Of a stretch of 64,000 nt of DNA, positions 63,237-64,000 are shown in pieces; position 1 is the stretch's first letter, and the number at the start of each line of letters is the position of its first letter. A model generated the notes under the pieces. That model saw nothing but the letters and a program-made list of their open reading frames with translations. It made no database searches and was not told the DNA's origin. The position numbers and the translations under genes are program-made. Source of the DNA: SHVZ01 sp044223515 (GTDB taxonomy: Bacteria > Pseudomonadota > Alphaproteobacteria > SHVZ01); assembly GCA_044223515.1 (NCBI GenBank), contig JBGALV010000009.1, positions 1 to 64,000 of the forward strand. Reading direction: 5' to 3'.

Positions 63237-64000
63237 ATGGTCCAACACAAGAACATCGCGGTCATCGGCGCCGGCGTGGTCGGCACCTGCATCGCCGCCA
63301 AGCTGGTCGAGGACGGCCACGGCGTCACCCTGATCGACCCGCTGGAGCCCGGCCGCGCCACCTCCTACGGCAATGCCGGCGGCATCGCCGCGACCTCGGT
63401 GGCGCCCCTGTCGATGCCGGGCACGATCCAGAAGGTGCCCGGCTGGCTGATGGATCCGCTCGGGCCGCTGACTATTCGTTGGTCTTATCTACCCACCCTG
63501 GCACCCTGGCTCTGGCGCTTCTGGCGGGCGGGCACGCCTGGAAAGGTCGAGAGACAGGCGGATGCGCTGTCGGCTCTTCTCAAGCGCACCTACGACGACT
63601 GGGACCCGCTGTGGAAGGCCGCCGGGCTCGACCGGCTGGTCAAGCGCGACGGCTGTCTCCGCCTCTACGAGACCAAGGCCGACTACGAGGCTGATGCCAC
63701 GGACTGGAAGCTGAAGCGCGACCGCGGCGTCCGCACCGAGATGATCGACCGCCACGAGATCCGCCAGCTCGAGCCCGACCTGGCGCCGATCTACGAGATG
63801 GCCGTCCTGATGCCGGAATGGAACTTCGTGACAGATCCGCACCGGATCGTCACCGGCGTCGCCGACTACGCGACGGGACGCGGCCTCAAGCACCATCGCG
63901 GCAAGGCGGTCGGCGTGCGCACGGGGACGGGCGGCATCGAGGCGGTGGTCACTGATACCGGCGTCGTCGCCTGCGATGCGGCGGTGGTCGCCGCCGGGGC
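63237..64000 (+). CDS. FAD-dependent amino-acid oxidoreductase, DadA-like (partial)
   Basis: Truncated by the window end; about 254 residues are visible. The FAD-binding fold IAVIGAGVVGTCIAAKLVEDG opens the protein, and LIDPLEPGRATSYGNAGGIA is the D-amino-acid dehydrogenase motif. Next to hydroxyproline epimerase it probably oxidises cis-4-hydroxy-D-proline. An in-frame ATG at 63198 with AGGAG 12 nt upstream is an alternative start; 63237 fits the family N terminus better. Confidence 0.85.
   Translation, partial: MVQHKNIAVIGAGVVGTCIAAKLVEDGHGVTLIDPLEPGRATSYGNAGGIAATSVAPLSMPGTIQKVPGWLMDPLGPLTIRWSYLPTLAPWLWRFWRAGTPGKVERQADALSALLKRTYDDWDPLWKAAGLDRLVKRDGCLRLYETKADYEADATDWKLKRDRGVRTEMIDRHEIRQLEPDLAPIYEMAVLMPEWNFVTDPHRIVTGVADYATGRGLKHHRGKAVGVRTGTGGIEAVVTDTGVVACDAAVVAAG

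Overview
The window looks like a chromosomal segment of a GC-rich alphaproteobacterium. The evidence is: strong G/C preference at third codon positions throughout; an Irr-type Fur protein with a TTCTAAA-type palindrome beside it; succinate dehydrogenase in the order sdhCDAB; a SPINDLY-type glycosyltransferase pair; a monocistronic rpsD; and many amino-acid and peptide ABC transporters. The profile resembles Rhodospirillales/Reyranella-like or rhizobial soil bacteria, but the order cannot be settled from this sequence alone. I see no tRNA, rRNA, insertion sequence, phage gene, CRISPR array or replication origin. Genes are tightly packed, with many 1-14 nt overlaps, and no stretch longer than 300 bases lacks a gene.

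Layout. 1-2.5 kb: the tail of an unknown gene, xanthine phosphoribosyltransferase, a periplasmic gamma-glutamyltransferase and a small DUF4169 protein. 2.6-11.7 kb: a divergent catabolic locus. The minus arm carries a diaminopropionate ammonia-lyase-like PLP enzyme, an M81/MlrC-like metallopeptidase and two class II aldolases. The plus arm carries a DppBCDF-type peptide transporter without its binding protein, plus a threonine-dehydratase-like enzyme. 11.7-14.8 kb: an unrecognised cysteine-rich membrane protein, rpsD with a clear promoter, structured leader and UUCG terminator, and a class III aminotransferase. 14.8-26.2 kb (minus strand): cytochrome c, hisN, two tandem YejA-type binding proteins, yejB-yejE-yejF, citramalate synthase and trmJ. 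26.4-31.2 kb: kdsB, pheA and a polar amino-acid ABC operon. 31.2-38.3 kb: an MFS transporter, sdhCDAB, a two-helix small protein, tam and (minus) rlmI. 38.3-45.2 kb: a PilZ protein, a lipoprotein esterase and an acetamidase/formamidase, convergent with a Liv-type transporter that may import its amide substrate.

45.4-49.8 kb is an iron/oxidative-stress island: a nitronate-monooxygenase-like flavoprotein with a cysteine-rich tail, Irr, then a rubrerythrin - iron-sulfur/CCG protein - DUF3501 operon. That operon starts from a near-consensus sigma-70 promoter with an Irr-type palindrome directly upstream. 49.9-53.3 kb: a phytanoyl-CoA-dioxygenase-family protein, a response regulator whose phospho-acceptor aspartate is glutamate, an Mpo1/DUF962 membrane protein, and asd.

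53.3-59.8 kb is a symmetric amino-sugar module. murQ and a SIS-domain gene diverge from a 46-bp gap containing a direct repeat. Each arm ends in a GT41/SPINDLY-type glycosyltransferase that overlaps its partner gene: TPR-GT41 with murQ on the left, GT41 with nagA on the right. The last 4 kb carries an Asp/Glu-racemase-like protein, a thiamine-diphosphate enzyme, 4-hydroxyproline 2-epimerase and a truncated FAD oxidoreductase, probably for hydroxyproline/D-amino-acid catabolism.

The best candidates for something undescribed are the GT41-flanked amino-sugar module and the Irr/rubrerythrin/CCG/DUF3501 island. The binding-protein-less peptide/diaminopropionate locus comes next.
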